From the NCBI GenBank assembly GCA_022705325.1, contig JAKJER010000003.1, forward strand, positions 1-64,000: 64,000 nt of DNA. The letters are read 5' to 3'. The DNA is from Planctomycetota bacterium (lineage in GTDB: Bacteria > Planctomycetota > Phycisphaerae > SM23-33). Below the pieces are notes generated by a model, which was given only the letters and a program-made list of their open reading frames with translations, was not told the DNA's origin and ran no database searches. Every line of letters starts with the position of its first letter. Position 1 is the stretch's first letter. Both the position numbers and the translations under genes were made by a program. Positions 1 to 10,233 of the stretch are shown here, piece after piece.

Positions 1-56
1 CAGAAAATCGCACGACGCAAGGATCGACTCTTGGTATAAGACCCCAGGCACAGGGA

Positions 57-99
57 TGACATAATCGCTGTGGCGAAGGGGTGACATAATCGCTGTGGC
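57..99. repeat. 18-bp direct repeat, two copies
   Basis: TGACATAATCGCTGTGGC occurs at 57-74 and again at 82-99, a period of 25 bases. The pair lies at the window edge, upstream of the first gene. It could be the end of an insertion sequence or an operator, but nothing else in view decides this. Confidence 0.6.
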
Positions 100-162
100 A
101 CGACACCCCGCCCACGCGACGGACGCGGGAAGGACGTGGAGGCATAAGTCGACGGTTTTTCG

Positions 163-168
163 TACAAT
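163..168 (+). promoter_or_regulatory. -10 element TACAAT, probable leaderless start
   Basis: TACAAT ends six bases before the ATG at 175, so transcription would begin at or next to the start codon. No Shine-Dalgarno sequence precedes that ATG and no convincing -35 box is seen. This fits a leaderless mRNA. Confidence 0.4.
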
Positions 169-174
169 CCCAGT

Positions 175-1104
175 ATGACCGTGGACACGAACGACTGCTA
201 TCATCCCTCCCGCCCCGTGCCCTCGCCCGCGAGGCTGGAACTGCCGCTGGCCGGCGGGGGACACACCAGCGTCTTCCTGCATTCCCCCCCGCCCGGCGTC
301 GAGCCGCGTCTGCCGGTGCTCTACGTCCACGGCATCCAGTCGCATCCGGGCTGGTTCGCCGGATCGGCCGCCTTTCTCGCCGCGGCCGGGCACCCGGTCT
401 TTCAGCTCACCCGGCGAGGCAGCGGCGACAGCCAGGCCCGCCCCGGCCACGCCCGGTCGCCCTGGCAACTCATGGACGACCTGGCCGCCGCGGGCGAACT
501 GGTCGCCCAGCGGACCGGCAGCAGGAGGCTCCACCTGCTGGGCGTGAGTTGGGGGGGCAAGCTCCTGGCGGCCTGGGTGGGCACGGGCGGGCTGTTCCCG
601 GCCGGCCTGGAGGGGGCTTCGCTCACCCTGGTGGCCCCGGGACTCAGCCCCCGCGTCGATGTGCCGATCTCCACCAAGCTCCTGGTCGCCCTGTCGCTGC
701 TGTGCTGCCCCGGCCGGCGCTACGCCATCCCCCTTTCGGACGTGGAACTGTTCACCGACAATTCCTCCTTCCAGCAGTACCTCCGCGACGACCCGCTCCG
801 CCTTCATAAGGCCACCGCCCGCTTCCTCTACGTCAGCCGGCAGCTCGACCGCATCGTCCGCGTCCTGAGCGACAATTGCCTGGATCTGCCCGTCCGCCTG
901 ATCCTGGCCGAACGCGACCGCATCATCGACAACGTCGCGACGGCTGAAGTAGTCACACGCCTGTCGTTCCAAGAGCCGTCAATCGTCACATTGGGCGGCG
1001 CCCACAGCCTGGAGTTCGAGGAGGACCCCTCGCCGCTGTTCAAGGCCATTTGGGAGGGATTGGCGAACAAGGAACAGGATCCGGCGCCCGCTTCGAATCC
1101 CTGA
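175..1104 (+). CDS. alpha/beta hydrolase
   Basis: A 309-residue protein of the alpha/beta hydrolase fold, probably cytoplasmic because no signal peptide is visible. The oxyanion region VLYVHGIQSH lies near residues 48-57. The nucleophile elbow GVSWGGK places the catalytic serine at 125. LAERDRIID near 244-252 supplies the acid and GGAHSLEF near 274-281 supplies the histidine at 277. All three members of the triad are therefore present and in order. The substrate cannot be told; the fold covers esterases, lipases and haloperoxidases. The start lacks a ribosome site but sits directly behind a TACAAT -10 element. It is a single gene ahead of ilvC, which has its own promoter. Confidence 0.8.
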   Translation: MTVDTNDCYHPSRPVPSPARLELPLAGGGHTSVFLHSPPPGVEPRLPVLYVHGIQSHPGWFAGSAAFLAAAGHPVFQLTRRGSGDSQARPGHARSPWQLMDDLAAAGELVAQRTGSRRLHLLGVSWGGKLLAAWVGTGGLFPAGLEGASLTLVAPGLSPRVDVPISTKLLVALSLLCCPGRRYAIPLSDVELFTDNSSFQQYLRDDPLRLHKATARFLYVSRQLDRIVRVLSDNCLDLPVRLILAERDRIIDNVATAEVVTRLSFQEPSIVTLGGAHSLEFEEDPSPLFKAIWEGLANKEQDPAPASNP

Positions 1105-1145
1105 TCCTTACCGCCTGGTCCCCAATCCCTGTTTTCTTTTCGCTC

Positions 1146-1174
1146 TTGACGCCGTGCCCGTTCAACGGTACAAG
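1146..1174 (+). promoter_or_regulatory. sigma-70-type promoter of ilvC
   Basis: TTGACG at 1146-1151 and TACAAG at 1169-1174 are separated by 17 bases. The start site would be near 1181, giving a leader of about 30 bases with AGGAG at 1198-1202 in front of ilvC. Confidence 0.6.
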
Positions 1175-1209
1175 GGCGGATTCAAAACCATCAGAACAGG
1201 AGCAACAGC

Positions 1210-2241
1210 ATGGAAAACCTGAAGATCTACTACGACAAGGACGGCTCGCTGGCGGCGCTGAAGGGCAAGACGGTGGCCGTTGTGGGCTTCGGCTCGCAGG
1301 GGCACGCCCACGCCCAGAACCTGCGTGACAGCGGCGTGAATGTCGTGGTGGCCGAGTTGCAGGGCACCAACAACTACCAGAACGCCGTGAAGGCGGGTTT
1401 CACGCCCCTGACGGCCGGCGAGGCCACCAAGCAGGGCGACCTGATCATCATCACCCTGCCGGACGAGTTCCAGGGCATCGTGTACAAGAAGGAAATCGAG
1501 CCGAACCTGAAGCCCGGCAAGGCCTTGGGCTTCTGCCACGGCTTCAACATTCACTTCAAGGCCATCGTTCCGCCGGCCGGCGTGGACGTGGTGATGATCG
1601 CCCCCAAGGGCCCGGGCCACACCGTGCGCAGCTGCTACCAGGAAGGCAGCGGCGTGCCGGGCCTGATCGCCATCGAGAAGAACGAGAGCGGCAAGGCCTT
1701 CGAGCTGGCTTTGGCCTGGGGCATCGGCGTCGGGTGCGGGCGGGCCGGCATTATCCAGACCACCTTCAAGGAAGAGACCGAGACCGACCTCTTCGGCGAA
1801 CAGGTTGTCCTGTGCGGCGGGCTGACCGCCCTGGTCAAGGCGGGCTTCGAGACGCTGGTCGAGGCCGGATACCAGCCGGGCATCGCCTACTTCGAGGTCC
1901 TGCACGAACTGCTGCTGATCATCAAGCTGATGGCCGAGGGCGGCATCAGCTACATGCGATACAGCATCTCCAACACGGCGGAGTACGGTGACCTGACCCG
2001 CGGCCCGCGGATCATCAACGACCAGACCCGCGCCGAGATGAAGAAGATCCTGGGCGAGATTCAGAACGGCTCGTTCGCCAAGGAATGGATCGACGAGTGC
2101 AAGGCGGGCAAGCCCAACTTCAAGAAGCTCTACCAGGCCGACAAGAACCACCCCGTCGAGGTGGTCGGGCGCGAGCTGCGCAAGATGTTCAGTTGGATGG
2201 AGGCCAAGGAAGCCCCGTCCGACGAGTCGTCGGGCGCATAA
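1210..2241 (+). CDS. ilvC: ketol-acid reductoisomerase
   Basis: Converts acetolactate or acetohydroxybutyrate to the dihydroxy acid in valine and isoleucine synthesis. At 343 residues it is a class I (short) enzyme. The Rossmann motif [15 protein letters not shown] is at residues 24-38. Metal- and substrate-binding stretches such as [10 protein letters not shown] and YFEVLHEL are intact in the helical C-terminal half. The cofactor loop is unusual. Where NADPH enzymes usually read GLR-x-GSxSW, this one reads AELQGTNNY, with an acidic residue at the end of the second strand and no arginine or serine to hold the 2'-phosphate. NADH use is therefore inferred. AGGAG seven bases upstream fixes the start. 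It is transcribed alone, between its own promoter and a terminator. Confidence 0.97.
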   Translation: MENLKIYYDKDGSLAALKGKTVAVVGFGSQGHAHAQNLRDSGVNVVVAELQGTNNYQNAVKAGFTPLTAGEATKQGDLIIITLPDEFQGIVYKKEIEPNLKPGKALGFCHGFNIHFKAIVPPAGVDVVMIAPKGPGHTVRSCYQEGSGVPGLIAIEKNESGKAFELALAWGIGVGCGRAGIIQTTFKEETETDLFGEQVVLCGGLTALVKAGFETLVEAGYQPGIAYFEVLHELLLIIKLMAEGGISYMRYSISNTAEYGDLTRGPRIINDQTRAEMKKILGEIQNGSFAKEWIDECKAGKPNFKKLYQADKNHPVEVVGRELRKMFSWMEAKEAPSDESSGA

Positions 2242-2281
2242 TGAAACAACCGGCCGCAGAGGCACAGAGAATAAACAGTAC

Positions 2282-2311
2282 AAAGCCCACCGGAAGCCTC
2301 CGGTGGGCTTT
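2282..2311 (+). terminator. ilvC: hairpin terminator after ilvC
   Basis: AAAGCCCACCGG at 2282-2293 pairs perfectly with CCGGTGGGCTTT at 2300-2311 around a six-base loop. The A and T ends make it able to work in both directions, which suits its place between two converging genes. Confidence 0.8.
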
Positions 2312-2359
2312 GCTTGTCTGTCTCGATCTCTGGTGCCAGACCTCAGGCTGAGGTTGCGG

Positions 2360-3631
2360 TCACTGACCCGCCAGGGCCCGCAGCCTGTTCACCGTCTGCA
2401 CCATTGAGCGCATGGTGTGGTAGCAGATCTTCCACGCGTGGCCGAGGGCGTCGTCCACGACCGTTCCGTCGCGGGCGACGCGCTCGAACCACTCGCCCCC
2501 GCCGCCCATGTGCACGAACTTGTCGAAGACGAAGTCGTACACGCTGCGGAAGGCCTTCCAGTACTTCTCGTCGCCGAACAGCGCCACGGCGTCCAGCATC
2601 CCCACCAGCACCTCTGCCTGCTGCCAGAACTGCTTCTCGAAGAGCGTGGGCGGGCCGTCGTGCGGACCTTCCACCAGCACGCCCCCGTACTGGCGGTCGA
2701 TCCCGTACTCGACGCAGTGGTCGAAGATCTTCCTCACCGTCTCCGCGTAGGCCTGCCGCCCCACGCCCAGCACGTCGGCGGCGTGCAGCAGCAACCAGGC
2801 GAATTCCACGTTGTGCCCGTACGACGAGTAGTCCAGCGGCCGGGCCAGCCCGTCCTCCGGCTGGGCATCCCGGCCCCAGTCCACGGCGAACATGATCGCC
2901 GGCAGCGGCTGGTAGTCCAGCGTGAACTGGATGTAGCCCGTCCCGTGGACCGGGTGGAGCATCTTGCCGATCAGGATGTCGATCATCTCCAGCAGCCGCC
3001 GCCGATGCGAGGCGCTGCCGGTCATCTCGTACAGGCTGGTCAGGGCCTCCATCGCGTGCATGTGCACGTCCATGCTCTTGCGGTCGCCGCCGTAGCGACC
3101 GGGGCGCTCGGGCTGCCAGTCCGGCTGCATCAGCTCGAACAGCCCGCCGCGGGCGGTGTCCAGCATGTTCCGGCAGATGGCGGTGTAGGTTCGCTCGGCC
3201 GCCTCGCGCCCGCGGGCATCCCCGGTGGCCAGGAAGTACTCGCTGAAGGCGTACATCCCGAAGACCTGCCCGTAGCCGACCTTGCCCGCGACCGTGATCT
3301 TGCCCGAGCGATCGGCGATCCAGTTCCAGCCCTCGTGCTCGGCGTCCCAGAAGTGTTCGAGGATGAAGTCGGCCGCCCAGGTGGCCAACTCCGCGCACCG
3401 CCCGCCGCCAAAGCCGAAGCGGTGCGTGCTGGACATGCTGTAGAGCATGCGGATCTGGCCCAGGAAGGTCTTGTCGGTCAGACCGGTGGGCTTGCCGTCG
3501 CGGTCAAAGTACGTCAGGAACCCGCCGCACTCGCGGTCGACGCTCCGCTGGGTCCAGAAGGGCAGGAGCACGTCGCCCAGGTACTTCTCGGTCCGTTCCA
3601 GTATCTCGACGATCTCGGCCTTGGGGGGCAT
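2360..3631 (-). CDS. N-acylglucosamine/cellobiose 2-epimerase family protein
   Basis: A 423-residue AGE-family (alpha/alpha)6-barrel protein. It probably epimerises the C2 position of a sugar or of the reducing end of a disaccharide in the cytoplasm. Landmarks are GHNVEFAWLL near residue 276 and GHAWKICYHTMRSM near the C-terminus; histidines in such positions act as acid and base in cellobiose 2-epimerase. The WKxxYH arrangement favours the cellobiose/mannobiose branch over renin-binding-protein-type epimerases. An ATG six codons upstream is possible, but AAAGGA lies just before the ATG at 3631, so that start is preferred. The universal stress gene lies 36 bases upstream on the same strand, and the two may be cotranscribed. 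Confidence 0.85.
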   Translation of the reverse strand: MPPKAEIVEILERTEKYLGDVLLPFWTQRSVDRECGGFLTYFDRDGKPTGLTDKTFLGQIRMLYSMSSTHRFGFGGGRCAELATWAADFILEHFWDAEHEGWNWIADRSGKITVAGKVGYGQVFGMYAFSEYFLATGDARGREAAERTYTAICRNMLDTARGGLFELMQPDWQPERPGRYGGDRKSMDVHMHAMEALTSLYEMTGSASHRRRLLEMIDILIGKMLHPVHGTGYIQFTLDYQPLPAIMFAVDWGRDAQPEDGLARPLDYSSYGHNVEFAWLLLHAADVLGVGRQAYAETVRKIFDHCVEYGIDRQYGGVLVEGPHDGPPTLFEKQFWQQAEVLVGMLDAVALFGDEKYWKAFRSVYDFVFDKFVHMGGGGEWFERVARDGTVVDDALGHAWKICYHTMRSMVQTVNRLRALAGQ

Positions 3632-3667
3632 GGGGCGTCCTTTCGGCATGCGCGAATCTCGGCTGGG

Positions 3668-4108
3668 CTAGGGTTTCTCAGCCGGCACGACGACCACGGG
3701 GCACGTGGCCGCCTTCACCAGGGCATTGCTGACGCTGCCCAGCACCAGGTGATATAGCGCGCCGTGCCCGTGCGAGCCGATGACCAGCAGGTCGGCCTTC
3801 AGGCGGATTGCCTCCTCCTGGATCTTCTCGACGATCGGCCCCTGCACCAGCAGGGCTGTCCCCCTCACGCCATGGTCCTGGAGGTCCTTTTCGATCTCCT
3901 GGAGTTGGCGGTGGATCGAGCGGATCTGAGCGGCCACCTGCTCGCGAACGCTCTGAGGCCCGACGTCATAGCCGACGAACGGCGGCTCGGGGGCCGCCAC
4001 GTGCACCAGCCACAACGTCGCGTCCAGGCCCTTGGCCAGCGCGCCGCCCGTCCGCACTACCGCCGCCGTCACCTGCGACAGGTCCACCGCTGCCACGATC
4101 GTTTTCAT
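3668..4108 (-). CDS. universal stress protein (UspA family)
   Basis: A 146-residue single-domain Usp protein, close to the usual length of 140-150. The N-terminus MKTIVAAVDLS is the first strand with the conserved aspartate. The C-terminal ATP-binding signature G-2x-G-9x-G-S is complete (VIGSHGHGALYHLVLGSVS), so ATP binding is likely. GGAGGAG about seven bases upstream of the ATG at 4108 fixes the start; the longer open frame upstream has no ribosome site. Proteins of this family usually bind ATP and modulate stress responses. The specific role is unknown. The epimerase gene follows 36 bases downstream. Confidence 0.92.
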   Translation of the reverse strand: MKTIVAAVDLSQVTAAVVRTGGALAKGLDATLWLVHVAAPEPPFVGYDVGPQSVREQVAAQIRSIHRQLQEIEKDLQDHGVRGTALLVQGPIVEKIQEEAIRLKADLLVIGSHGHGALYHLVLGSVSNALVKAATCPVVVVPAEKP

Positions 4109-4242
4109 GCTCGTGCTCCTCCGCATCATTATTTCCATTCGCCCGGCCAAGGCAAGCAGGGGCTTGGAAATGGGAACGCGAACGGATATCGTTGATCGAA
4201 GCCGTATATCGTCCCTTGAGCCGCTTTGACCCCCAGAAGACC

Positions 4243-4746
4243 ATGAAGATAGGCATACTGTCCGACGTCCACGGCCACGAGACCCGCCTGCGCGCCGCCC
4301 TGGAGATGCTGACCCTGCACGGGGCCCAGGCGGTCGTCGTCTGCGGCGACCTGGGCAGCAGCGTCGTTCTGCGCGTGCTGGCCGAGTCCGGCCTGCCAGC
4401 GCACGCGGTGGCCGGCAACATGGACCGCCCCCTGGTGGACCTGGACCGCCTGGCCGCCGAGGCGGGCGTGAGGTTCGACTGGCAATCGCTCGACGTGGAC
4501 CTGCCCCGCGCGCGACGCCTGAGCGTCACACACGGACACACGCACCTGCTGGCCGATCTGATCGATTCGCAGGCCTATGCGTATGTCTGTCACGGACACA
4601 CGCACCGCCTGGCCGACCACCGCGTGGGCCGGACGAGAGTAATCAACCCCGGCGCCCTGCACCACCCGCGCCAGCCTCCCTACCCCACCGTCGCCCTGCT
4701 GGATACCGCATACGACAAGCTGGAGATCCTGCGGGTGGAATCCTGA
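4243..4746 (+). CDS. YfcE/MJ0936-type metallophosphoesterase
   Basis: A 167-residue calcineurin-like phosphoesterase of the small YfcE class. The metal-ligand motifs run in the usual order: SDVHGH at residues 7-12, CGDLG near 34, GNMD near 62, GHTH near 96 and a second CHGHTH near 118, then NPGAL. Members hydrolyse phosphodiesters with Mn2+ or Ni2+ in vitro; the cellular substrate is unknown. The start is the ATG directly before KIGILSDVHG. Only a weak AGAAGA precedes it. The open frame extends much further upstream but overlaps the divergent stress-protein gene, so it is not used. Confidence 0.9.
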   Translation: MKIGILSDVHGHETRLRAALEMLTLHGAQAVVVCGDLGSSVVLRVLAESGLPAHAVAGNMDRPLVDLDRLAAEAGVRFDWQSLDVDLPRARRLSVTHGHTHLLADLIDSQAYAYVCHGHTHRLADHRVGRTRVINPGALHHPRQPPYPTVALLDTAYDKLEILRVES

Positions 4747-4796
4747 CCCGACCGCGTTCTTCGCTCGACTGGCAATAATCGGATAAGTTTTCCGTC

Positions 4797-4826
4797 TTGA
4801 CGGATTCGCAGGTATTGCCTTACACT
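4797..4826 (+). promoter_or_regulatory. candidate promoter of the PEP-CTERM gene
   Basis: TTGACG at 4797-4802 and TACACT at 4821-4826 have an 18-base spacer. The leader to the ATG at 4895 would be about 60 bases. Confidence 0.4.
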
Positions 4827-4894
4827 TAGATTGACATATCGGCATGACGCCGAACAAGCGAGTGTTGCACTCGATGCAATTCAGGAGGCATCAG

Positions 4895-5536
4895 ATGAGA
4901 AACATGCTGTGCGCGCTAATCGTCCTGGCCCTGCTGGCTACCCCCGGCTGGGCGGCAACGGTCTGGTTTATCGGTGTTGACAACAACAGCAACAGCGATA
5001 TGGAGCAGGAAGGCTCCCCGCGAAATGACCCCCAGTTCTATGTCGACGCGGGCGACTACACCGGCGTGACGGGCATCACCGGCCCTGGTGGGGTCGCCAC
5101 CGCGCCCGAACCGCTCATCGACCCCACCATCCTGGGCATGCCGCGGGCACTGACCTCGGGCTTCAACAAGCTTGACCTCTTCTACCAGATGGACGAAGTC
5201 GAGGGCTCTTTGGACAGCACATTCCGCTTCAAGGCCGACCTCATCGCCCTTGGCGGCGGGTCCAGCCATGATCTGGCTTTCTACTTCAACGGGCAGCTCT
5301 TTCACTCCCTCAGCAACATCACGACCAACCACATGGTGGACGTGCTGATCGACCCGGCCCAAGTGAACGTTGGCGGCAACGTGCTCTCCATTCAACGCAC
5401 CGGCGGGGGCACGACAAGCCCATGGATCCAGTTCGACTATCTGAGCCTCGATTACGCGGCCCCCGAGCCGGCCAGCCTGGCTCTGCTGGCGATGGCGGCG
5501 GCCGGTCTCGGCCGCTATATCCGCCGGCGCCGCTGA
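4895..5536 (+). CDS. PEP-CTERM sorting-domain protein, exported
   Basis: A 213-residue exported protein. An N-terminal signal peptide of about 21 residues ends TPGWA-A. The C-terminus has the full sorting signal: the PEPAS motif, a hydrophobic helix of about 18 residues, then RRRR. In this class an exosortase recognises PEP and cleaves the tail, so the product goes to the surface or matrix. The central part is probably beta-rich and resembles no family I can name. AGGAGG at 4883-4888 fixes the ATG at 4895; an in-frame ATG 17 codons upstream has no ribosome site. A T-run terminator follows. No exosortase gene is in the window. Confidence 0.85.
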   Translation: MRNMLCALIVLALLATPGWAATVWFIGVDNNSNSDMEQEGSPRNDPQFYVDAGDYTGVTGITGPGGVATAPEPLIDPTILGMPRALTSGFNKLDLFYQMDEVEGSLDSTFRFKADLIALGGGSSHDLAFYFNGQLFHSLSNITTNHMVDVLIDPAQVNVGGNVLSIQRTGGGTTSPWIQFDYLSLDYAAPEPASLALLAMAAAGLGRYIRRRR

Positions 5537-5567
5537 GCACTGTTGGGAAAGCGAGGGTATGTGAAGC

Positions 5568-5596
5568 GGCGGTCGCGTGTCGGCCGCCTCTTTTTT
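5568..5596 (+). terminator. rho-independent terminator of the PEP-CTERM gene
   Basis: GGCGGTC at 5568-5574 pairs with GGCCGCC at 5582-5588 (one wobble), followed by TCTTTTTT. Confidence 0.7.
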
Positions 5597-5646
5597 GCGC
5601 CGGCGACCAGGAGGCTGACGGCCGCACTCTGGCTGACTGGGCGCAC

Positions 5647-5673
5647 AAAAACCCCCGCGAGGGCGCGGGGGTT
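5647..5673 (-). terminator. rpmH: rho-independent terminator of rpmH
   Basis: On the minus strand AACCCCCGCG pairs with CGCGGGGGTT around a four-base loop and runs straight into TTTTT. It stands 38 bases beyond the rpmH stop codon, so rpmH appears to be transcribed alone. Confidence 0.8.
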
Positions 5674-5710
5674 CTCGGTTCCGTCTGCGACGCGCGTCAG
5701 GCGGTGCGGT

Positions 5711-5845
5711 CTAGACGACCTGGACCTTTCGGCCGACGCGGCGCTTGTTGTTGACCGTCTTGCGGCCGTTGGACGTCCGCATTCGAGCACGGAAGCCGAT
5801 CTTACGGGCCCGCTTCACTTTCGAAATCCTGTGCGGATAATGCAT
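5711..5845 (-). CDS. rpmH: 50S ribosomal protein L34
   Basis: A 44-codon gene that translates to a basic peptide with the L34 core IGFRARMRTSNGRKTVNN followed by KRRVGRK. This is the normal length and signature of bL34, a small protein buried in 23S rRNA. The N-terminus MHYPHRISKVKRARK is less typical than the usual MKRTYQPS. GAGGT lies five bases upstream of the ATG at 5845. In many bacteria rpmH lies next to rnpA and dnaA; here dnaA is 2.8 kb away and rnpA does not follow, because a terminator stands directly after the stop codon. Confidence 0.93.
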   Translation of the reverse strand: MHYPHRISKVKRARKIGFRARMRTSNGRKTVNNKRRVGRKVQVV

Positions 5846-5977
5846 GTCTCACCTCGTGTATCGCTGTCTGTCTTTTTTCGGTTCGCGCTAGTCCGCCCAT
5901 CATACCGGCGCCGGGCGAATCCCGCAAGGGCATTTCGCCGCAACGGCGCCCGGCCAGGCGCTGTGCATTTCTGCAAT

Positions 5978-6006
5978 GCCCTTACGGGCGCCTGCCTTCG
6001 GCAGGC
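5978..6006. other. two adjacent hairpins after ahcY
   Basis: GCCC-TTAC-GGGC at 5978-5989 and GCCTGCC-TTC-GGCAGGC at 5990-6006 abut each other 13 bases beyond the ahcY stop codon. No T-run follows. They may stabilise or end the ahcY transcript. The second belongs to a CAGGCAGG word family that recurs in the window. Confidence 0.5.
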
Positions 6007-6018
6007 AGGCACGACGAA

Positions 6019-8392
<2,374 letters not shown>

Positions 8393-8409
8393 CGTCCGCC
8401 CCGCGAGGC

Positions 8410-8485
8410 TGTTCATAAGCTGTGGACGAAAGTTTTTTTTCGCGAGTAACCCTCATCGTCCGCGAGCCTTGACCGCTGTGGATAA
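8410..8485. promoter_or_regulatory. DnaA-box cluster upstream of dnaA
   Basis: TGTGGATAA at 8477-8485 is a perfect DnaA box (TTATCCACA on the minus strand). TGTTCATAA at 8410-8418 has one mismatch and TGTGGACGA at 8421-8429 has two. A run of eight T lies between them at about 8433-8440. The perfect box sits 20 bases before the -35 element of dnaA, fitting autoregulation. A role in origin function is possible but not shown. Confidence 0.6.
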
Positions 8486-8504
8486 GAATCCGCCCGATTT
8501 GCAA

Positions 8505-8532
8505 TTGACCCGGCCGTCGGGGGAATTACAAT
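8505..8532 (+). promoter_or_regulatory. dnaA: sigma-70-type promoter of dnaA
   Basis: TTGACC at 8505-8510 and TACAAT at 8527-8532 are 16 bases apart. Both differ from consensus at one position. The leader to the ATG at 8652 would be about 112 bases. Confidence 0.65.
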
Positions 8533-8651
8533 TCGACTCGTTGACCCAGCACAACGCATCGCCGACGGGGTTCACCTTTTTGCGGCGGGGCGTCGGCGGA
8601 GCCGGAGGCTTTCGCCAATCGGGTCCGTTCGCCGCACAAGGACGAGGACAC

Positions 8652-10064
8652 ATGGACACCAGCAAGGACACGCTGCGCGCAGGTGACGACGTAGTTCAGC
8701 GCGTGTTAGATACGCTCAATCAGAAGATCGGTCCGCAGAAGTTCAACGCGTGGTTTCGCCACGGCACGCGGCTGCAACTGGAAGACGGCACGGTCAAGGT
8801 CGTGGTGACCAACCCGTTCGTGGCCAATTGGATCGAGCGTCACTACCAGGCGCAGATCGCCAGCGCCGCTGCCGAGCACACGGGCCGGCCCAAGACCGTC
8901 AGTTTCACCATCGACCCCAGCCTGGTCGACGAGATCAACCGCCGCCAGCTCGACTCGCAGGCGGAACTGGTCAACCGCGAGAGCGAGGGACGCACTCGCC
9001 CGCGATTCGACTCTCCCGCCCGGTCCGCGTTGCGGCACCGCCTGGAGGACTTCGTCGTCGGGCAGAGCAACAAGCTGGCGTATTCGGCCGCCCTGGCCGT
9101 CTCCAGCGGCAGGAAGCCGCCCTTCAACCCCCTGTTCGTTCACGGGCCCTGCGGGGTGGGCAAGACCCACCTGCTCCAGGGCATCTGCAACGCCTTCGGC
9201 CGGCGCGGCGAGCGGACGTGGCGATACGTCACCGGCGAGCAGTTCACCAACGAGTTCATCGTCGCCCTCCGGCAGAAGAAGTTCCCCGAGTTCCGCGCCC
9301 GCTACCGGAAGCTCGACCTGCTGGCCATCGACGACGTCCACTTCCTGGCCTCCAAGAAGGCCACCCAGGAGGAGTTCCTCCACACCTTCAACGCCATCGA
9401 GGCGGCCGGCAAGCAGATCGTGATGGCCAGCGACGCCCACCCCCGCCTGGTCGGGCAACTCAATGAACAGCTCATCAGCCGCTTCATTTCGGGCATGGTC
9501 GTCAAGATCGACGCGCCCGACCGGGAAACCCGCCTGGCGCTGGCCCGCAAGAAAGCCGCCTCCATGAATCTCAAGATCGAGACCGACGTGCTGGACTTCC
9601 TGGCCGCCCATGTCCGCGGCTCGGTCCGCGAGCTGGAGGGCACGTTGATCAAGCTGACAGCCCTGGCCAGCCTGGGCGGTTCCAAAGTCACGCTGGACCT
9701 CGCCCGCCAGGCCCTCAGCGATCACCTCGCCCGCACCGGCAGCGCAGTCACCCTGGCGGACATCGAGGCTGCCGTCGCCGCCTTCTTCGGCATCACGCCC
9801 GCCGATCTGCACTCTTCGCGACGCACCAAGACCATCTCCCTGGCCCGAACCGTCGCCATGTTCCTGGGCCGGCGAAAGACCACCATGAGCTATCCCGAGA
9901 TCGGACGCTATATGGGGAAGAACCACTCGTCGGTCGTCCTTTCCGTCCAGCGCATGGAGCGGTTGCTCCGGGAAGGCGCGGACGTCGACTGGGCCGCCGC
10001 AGCCGGGCCGAAGTCCATGCCCGCCCGCGAGCTGGTGGAACTGCTGTCGCAACAGGTTTCCTGA
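8652..10064 (+). CDS. dnaA: chromosomal replication initiator protein DnaA
   Basis: Binds DnaA boxes and opens the replication origin. The 470 residues carry the usual four domains: domain I at about 1-85 (FNAWFRHG), a short variable linker, the AAA+ domain III with Walker A GPCGVGKT near 165 and Walker B LLAIDDVHF near 222, and the helix-turn-helix domain IV from about 385. The domain IV signature, usually GRDHTTV, reads GKNHSSV, so two box-contacting positions are changed. The start is the ATG at 8652 behind AAGGACGAGG. The frame is open 61 codons further upstream, but that stretch holds the promoter and a DnaA box. dnaN does not follow. Confidence 0.97.
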   Translation: MDTSKDTLRAGDDVVQRVLDTLNQKIGPQKFNAWFRHGTRLQLEDGTVKVVVTNPFVANWIERHYQAQIASAAAEHTGRPKTVSFTIDPSLVDEINRRQLDSQAELVNRESEGRTRPRFDSPARSALRHRLEDFVVGQSNKLAYSAALAVSSGRKPPFNPLFVHGPCGVGKTHLLQGICNAFGRRGERTWRYVTGEQFTNEFIVALRQKKFPEFRARYRKLDLLAIDDVHFLASKKATQEEFLHTFNAIEAAGKQIVMASDAHPRLVGQLNEQLISRFISGMVVKIDAPDRETRLALARKKAASMNLKIETDVLDFLAAHVRGSVRELEGTLIKLTALASLGGSKVTLDLARQALSDHLARTGSAVTLADIEAAVAAFFGITPADLHSSRRTKTISLARTVAMFLGRRKTTMSYPEIGRYMGKNHSSVVLSVQRMERLLREGADVDWAAAAGPKSMPARELVELLSQQVS

Positions 10065-10127
10065 TCCCCGCCGGACGGCGCCGGCACAGGAACCACACGG
10101 ACGGCCACGTAACGACATGGACGGAAC

Positions 10128-10160
10128 GGTCCGGACAAGGATGTCCGGACCCTTTTTTTT
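10128..10160 (+). terminator. dnaA: rho-independent terminator of dnaA
   Basis: GGTCCGGACA pairs perfectly with TGTCCGGACC around AGGA and is followed by C and eight T. Confidence 0.9.
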
Positions 10161-10168
10161 GATGAGTC

Positions 10169-10233
10169 GCCAGTAGCCAGCATCCAGAGGCGGTTGTCCG
10201 GAGGCTACGGGCTACTGACTACCGGCTACTGGC
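10169..10233. repeat. inverted repeat in a low-complexity spacer
   Basis: GCCAGTAGCC at 10169-10178 is the exact reverse complement of GGCTACTGGC at 10224-10233. The sequence between holds more imperfect copies of the GCTAC word. It lies between converging genes and may act as a terminator for the ABC operon. Confidence 0.5.

Noticed and set aside
1162..2283. A 373-codon open frame opposite ilvC.
   Set aside because: Antisense shadow of a highly conserved gene.
5537..5710. rnpA or RNase P RNA next to rpmH.
   Set aside because: A terminator follows rpmH directly, and no suitable frame or RNA structure was found.
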